Origin: Luteococcus sp043424415
Lineage (GTDB): Bacteria; Actinomycetota; Actinomycetes; Propionibacteriales; Propionibacteriaceae
Assembly (NCBI RefSeq): GCF_043424415.1
Contig: NZ_JBHWOO010000293.1
Location: 1 to 14,949 of the forward strand
Direction: 5' to 3'
DNA length: 14,949 nucleotides
Below are positions 12,759-14,949 of the stretch, piece after piece (within the stretch, counting starts at the first letter, position 1; each line of letters starts with the position of its first letter). Under the pieces are notes generated by a model, which saw only the letters and a program-made list of their open reading frames with translations, was not told where the DNA came from and searched no databases. Position numbers and translations under genes: made by a program.

Positions 12759-14890
12759 GCCACCCCGCACCCACCACGAATCCCTCGGCCACCCAGGTGG
12801 GAGGGCACGACCTGCCCACCGCCCAGGCTGGGGTCCCGGTCCTCAAGGTCAGCGACCTGAACGTCCGCTTCCCCTCCGAGGACGGCATCGTGCATGCCGT
12901 GCGCGGGGTCAACCTGTCGGTCAACAGCGGCGAGGTGCTCGGCATCGTCGGTGAGTCCGGTTCCGGCAAGTCCGTGACCTCCATGGCGGTCATGGGCCTG
13001 CTCGACGAGAACGCCCGCATCGACGGTTCGGTCCAGCTGCACGGCACCGAGCTGGTCGGCCGTGACGACAACTGGATGAGCAACATCCGCGGCCGCAAGG
13101 TGGCGATGGTCTTCCAGGACCCGCTGTCGGCGCTGACCCCCGTCTACACGATCGGGGACCAGATCGTCGAGGCACTGCAGATCCACAACAAGATGTCGGA
13201 CGCCGACGCCCACGCCAGGGCGCTGGAGCTGCTCGGCATGGTCGGCATCCCCAATCCGGAGGTGCGCGCCAAGGCCTTCCCGCACGAGTTCTCCGGCGGC
13301 ATGCGCCAGCGCGTGGTCATCGCCATGGCGATCGCCAACAATCCTGACCTGATCATCGCCGACGAGCCCACCACTGCCCTCGACGTGACCATCCAGGCCC
13401 AGGTGATCGACCTGCTGAAGGTGGCCCAGCGCGAGACGGGCGCCGCGGTCGTCATGATCACCCACGACCTGGGCGTCGTGGCGGGCATGGCCGACAAGGT
13501 GGCCGTGATGTATGCCGGGCGGATCGTCGAGGCCGGCACGGTGGACGAGATCTTCTACCGATCCCGCCACCCGTACACGATCGGCCTGCTGGGTTCGCTT
13601 CCGCGTCCGGACCAGAGCCGCGACGAGATGCTCACCCCGGTGGATGGGAACCCGCCGTCGCTGCTGAACCTGCCGCAGGGCTGCCCCTTCGCGCCCCGTT
13701 GCCCGATGGAGACCGAGCGCTGCCGGGTGCAGGAGCCGGCCTTGGCGAGCACCGACGAGCCGACACACCTGGCGGCCTGCGTGCGGACCCACGAGATCGC
13801 CGAGCAGGACCTGCACTATGCCGAAATCTACCCAATTCCGAAGAAGCGGGCCCACTCCCTGCTGGAGATCCCGCGCGAGGAACGCGAGGAGGTCCTGCGG
13901 GTCGAAGGGCTGGTCAAGACCTTCCCGTTGACCAAGGGTGCGGTCTTCAAGCGCCAGGTGGGCACGGTGCACGCGGTCGATGCCATCGATCTGGACATCC
14001 GAGCCGGTGAGACCCTGGGGCTGGTGGGGGAGTCAGGCTGCGGCAAGACCACCACCATCATGAGCATCCTGGGCCTCAAGGCGCCCGAGCAGGGCAAGGT
14101 GGTGGTACTGGGCAAGGACGTCGCCGAGCTCAACGGTGCCGGACGCAAGCTGGTTCGCGAGGACCTGCAGGTGGTCTTCCAGGACCCGATGGCCTCGCTC
14201 GACCCGCGCATGCCGATCTTCGACATCCTGGCCGAGCCGCTGAAGTACAACGGCTACCCGAAGGACAAGATCCAGGCCCGGGTGCGGGAGCTGATGTCGC
14301 TGGTGGGGCTGGAACCGGCACACGCCAACCGCTACCCGCGCAACTTCTCCGGTGGTCAGCGCCAACGCATCTGCATCGCCCGCGCCCTGGCGCTGGAGCC
14401 CAAGCTGCTGGTGCTCGACGAGCCCGTCAGCGCCCTGGACGTGTCCATCCAGGCGGGTGTGCTGAACCTGCTCGAGCAGTTGCGCTCCGAGCTGGGCCTG
14501 AGCTACCTGTTCGTCGCCCACGACCTGTCGGTGGTGCGCCACATCGCCACCCGCGTCGCGGTGATGTACCTGGGGCACATCGTGGAGATCGGCGATGTCG
14601 ACGACGTCTTCGACGCCCCGCAGCACCCCTACACCGCGGCCCTGCTGTCGGCGATCCCGGTGCCCGATCCGGCCAAGGAGCGCCAGCGTGACCGGATCGT
14701 GCTGAAGGGGGACCTGCCCAGCCCGGCCAACCCGCCCGCGGGCTGCCCCTTCCACACCCGATGCCCGCGCTACCAGACGCTGGATGCCGCGAACCAGAAC
14801 CGGTGCAGCCAGGAGCGGCCGGCGCTGCTGGTGCAGGGCGCAGACCAGGAAGTGGCCTGCCACTTCCCGAAGGCCCTGCAGGTCTTCTGA
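12755..14890 (+). CDS. Fused double-ATPase of peptide ABC transporter (OppD-OppF-like)
   Basis: This 711-residue protein powers the OppB/OppC pore and joins both ATPases in one chain. Half one: Walker A GESGSGKS (66-73), Q121, signature FSGGMRQR (179-186), Walker B LIIADEP (D203, E204), H237. Half two: Walker A GESGCGKT (425-432), Q476, signature FSGGQRQR (531-538), Walker B LLVLDEP (D555, E556), H589. All catalytic motifs look intact in both. Each half ends with the peptide-transporter C-terminal region and four Cys: C310, C316, C323, C342 and C664, C670, C684, C702. In mycobacterial OppD a comparable Cys region is reported to hold an iron-sulfur cluster. The N-terminal 28 residues are Pro/Ala/Thr-rich. 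Its start overlaps oppC. No substrate-binding gene follows within the window. Confidence 0.93.
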   Translation: MSHPAPTTNPSATQVGGHDLPTAQAGVPVLKVSDLNVRFPSEDGIVHAVRGVNLSVNSGEVLGIVGESGSGKSVTSMAVMGLLDENARIDGSVQLHGTELVGRDDNWMSNIRGRKVAMVFQDPLSALTPVYTIGDQIVEALQIHNKMSDADAHARALELLGMVGIPNPEVRAKAFPHEFSGGMRQRVVIAMAIANNPDLIIADEPTTALDVTIQAQVIDLLKVAQRETGAAVVMITHDLGVVAGMADKVAVMYAGRIVEAGTVDEIFYRSRHPYTIGLLGSLPRPDQSRDEMLTPVDGNPPSLLNLPQGCPFAPRCPMETERCRVQEPALASTDEPTHLAACVRTHEIAEQDLHYAEIYPIPKKRAHSLLEIPREEREEVLRVEGLVKTFPLTKGAVFKRQVGTVHAVDAIDLDIRAGETLGLVGESGCGKTTTIMSILGLKAPEQGKVVVLGKDVAELNGAGRKLVREDLQVVFQDPMASLDPRMPIFDILAEPLKYNGYPKDKIQARVRELMSLVGLEPAHANRYPRNFSGGQRQRICIARALALEPKLLVLDEPVSALDVSIQAGVLNLLEQLRSELGLSYLFVAHDLSVVRHIATRVAVMYLGHIVEIGDVDDVFDAPQHPYTAALLSAIPVPDPAKERQRDRIVLKGDLPSPANPPAGCPFHTRCPRYQTLDAANQNRCSQERPALLVQGADQEVACHFPKALQVF

Positions 14891-14949
14891 GTGCCGCCGG
14901 AGCCCGTAGCCGGACGTGAGCGAAGGCCGGTGCGGGATCACATGACTCG
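14891..14949. other. Short end region, no feature seen
   Basis: The last 59 bases hold no supported gene start, clear terminator or repeat. A substrate-binding protein gene could begin just beyond, but nothing here proves it. Confidence 0.6.

Noticed and set aside
12557..13972. Minus-strand open frame (471 aa) opposite the fused ATPase, and similar ones at 10652-12178 and 14033-14941
   Set aside because: Same codon-bias shadow effect; composition rich in His/Asp/Gly/Ala/Arg, no start signals, and the + strand has intact family motifs.

Overview
The window is high-GC DNA with actinobacterial features: S10 starts MAGQKIRIRL, S8 starts MTMTDPIADML, S14 is the short zinc type, GTG starts are common, and hairpin terminators lack a clear U-tract. 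It reads as a chromosomal segment of an Actinomycetota member. A propionibacterial relative is my guess from general protein feel, and no search was possible. All genes are on the + strand.

Region 1 (1-416) is non-coding. It holds a possible sigma-A-type promoter (91-120) and a roughly 290-nt leader with several hairpins, ending at a GTG start for rpsJ. Region 2 (417-5790) is a complete S10 operon: rpsJ-rplC-rplD-rplW-rplB-rpsS-rplV-rpsC-rplP-rpmC-rpsQ (S10, L3, L4, L23, L2, S19, L22, S3, L16, L29, S17). It closes with a 17-bp perfect-stem terminator (5814-5851). Region 3 (5852-6108) has a clear promoter (TTGGTG-18-TAGACT) and a structured leader. Region 4 (6109-10484) is the spc operon: rplN-rplX-rplE-rpsN(Zn)-rpsH-rplF-rplR-rpsE-rpmD-rplO. 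It is interrupted only by a 185-nt gap between rpsN and rpsH that folds into four successive stem-loops. A UUCG-loop terminator (10502-10533) follows rplO.

Region 5 (10534-14949) is not ribosomal. Where secY-adk-map-infA commonly follow rplO, there is an oligopeptide/dipeptide ABC importer: two permeases (OppB-like and OppC-like) and one fused double-ATPase (OppD-OppF-like), overlapping or closely spaced. No substrate-binding protein is present. The intergenic region before oppB has three GGTCA direct repeats at exact 11-bp spacing, 10 bp upstream of a TTGACT -35 box. This resembles a site for an OmpR/PhoP-family response regulator.

The ribosomal genes encode 21 subunit proteins made together under two main promoters, with extensive start/stop overlap. 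The importer would use ATP to bring peptides into the cell and appears to be regulated independently. The last 59 bases (14891-14949) show no gene I can support. No rRNA, tRNA, CRISPR, insertion sequence or att site was seen.
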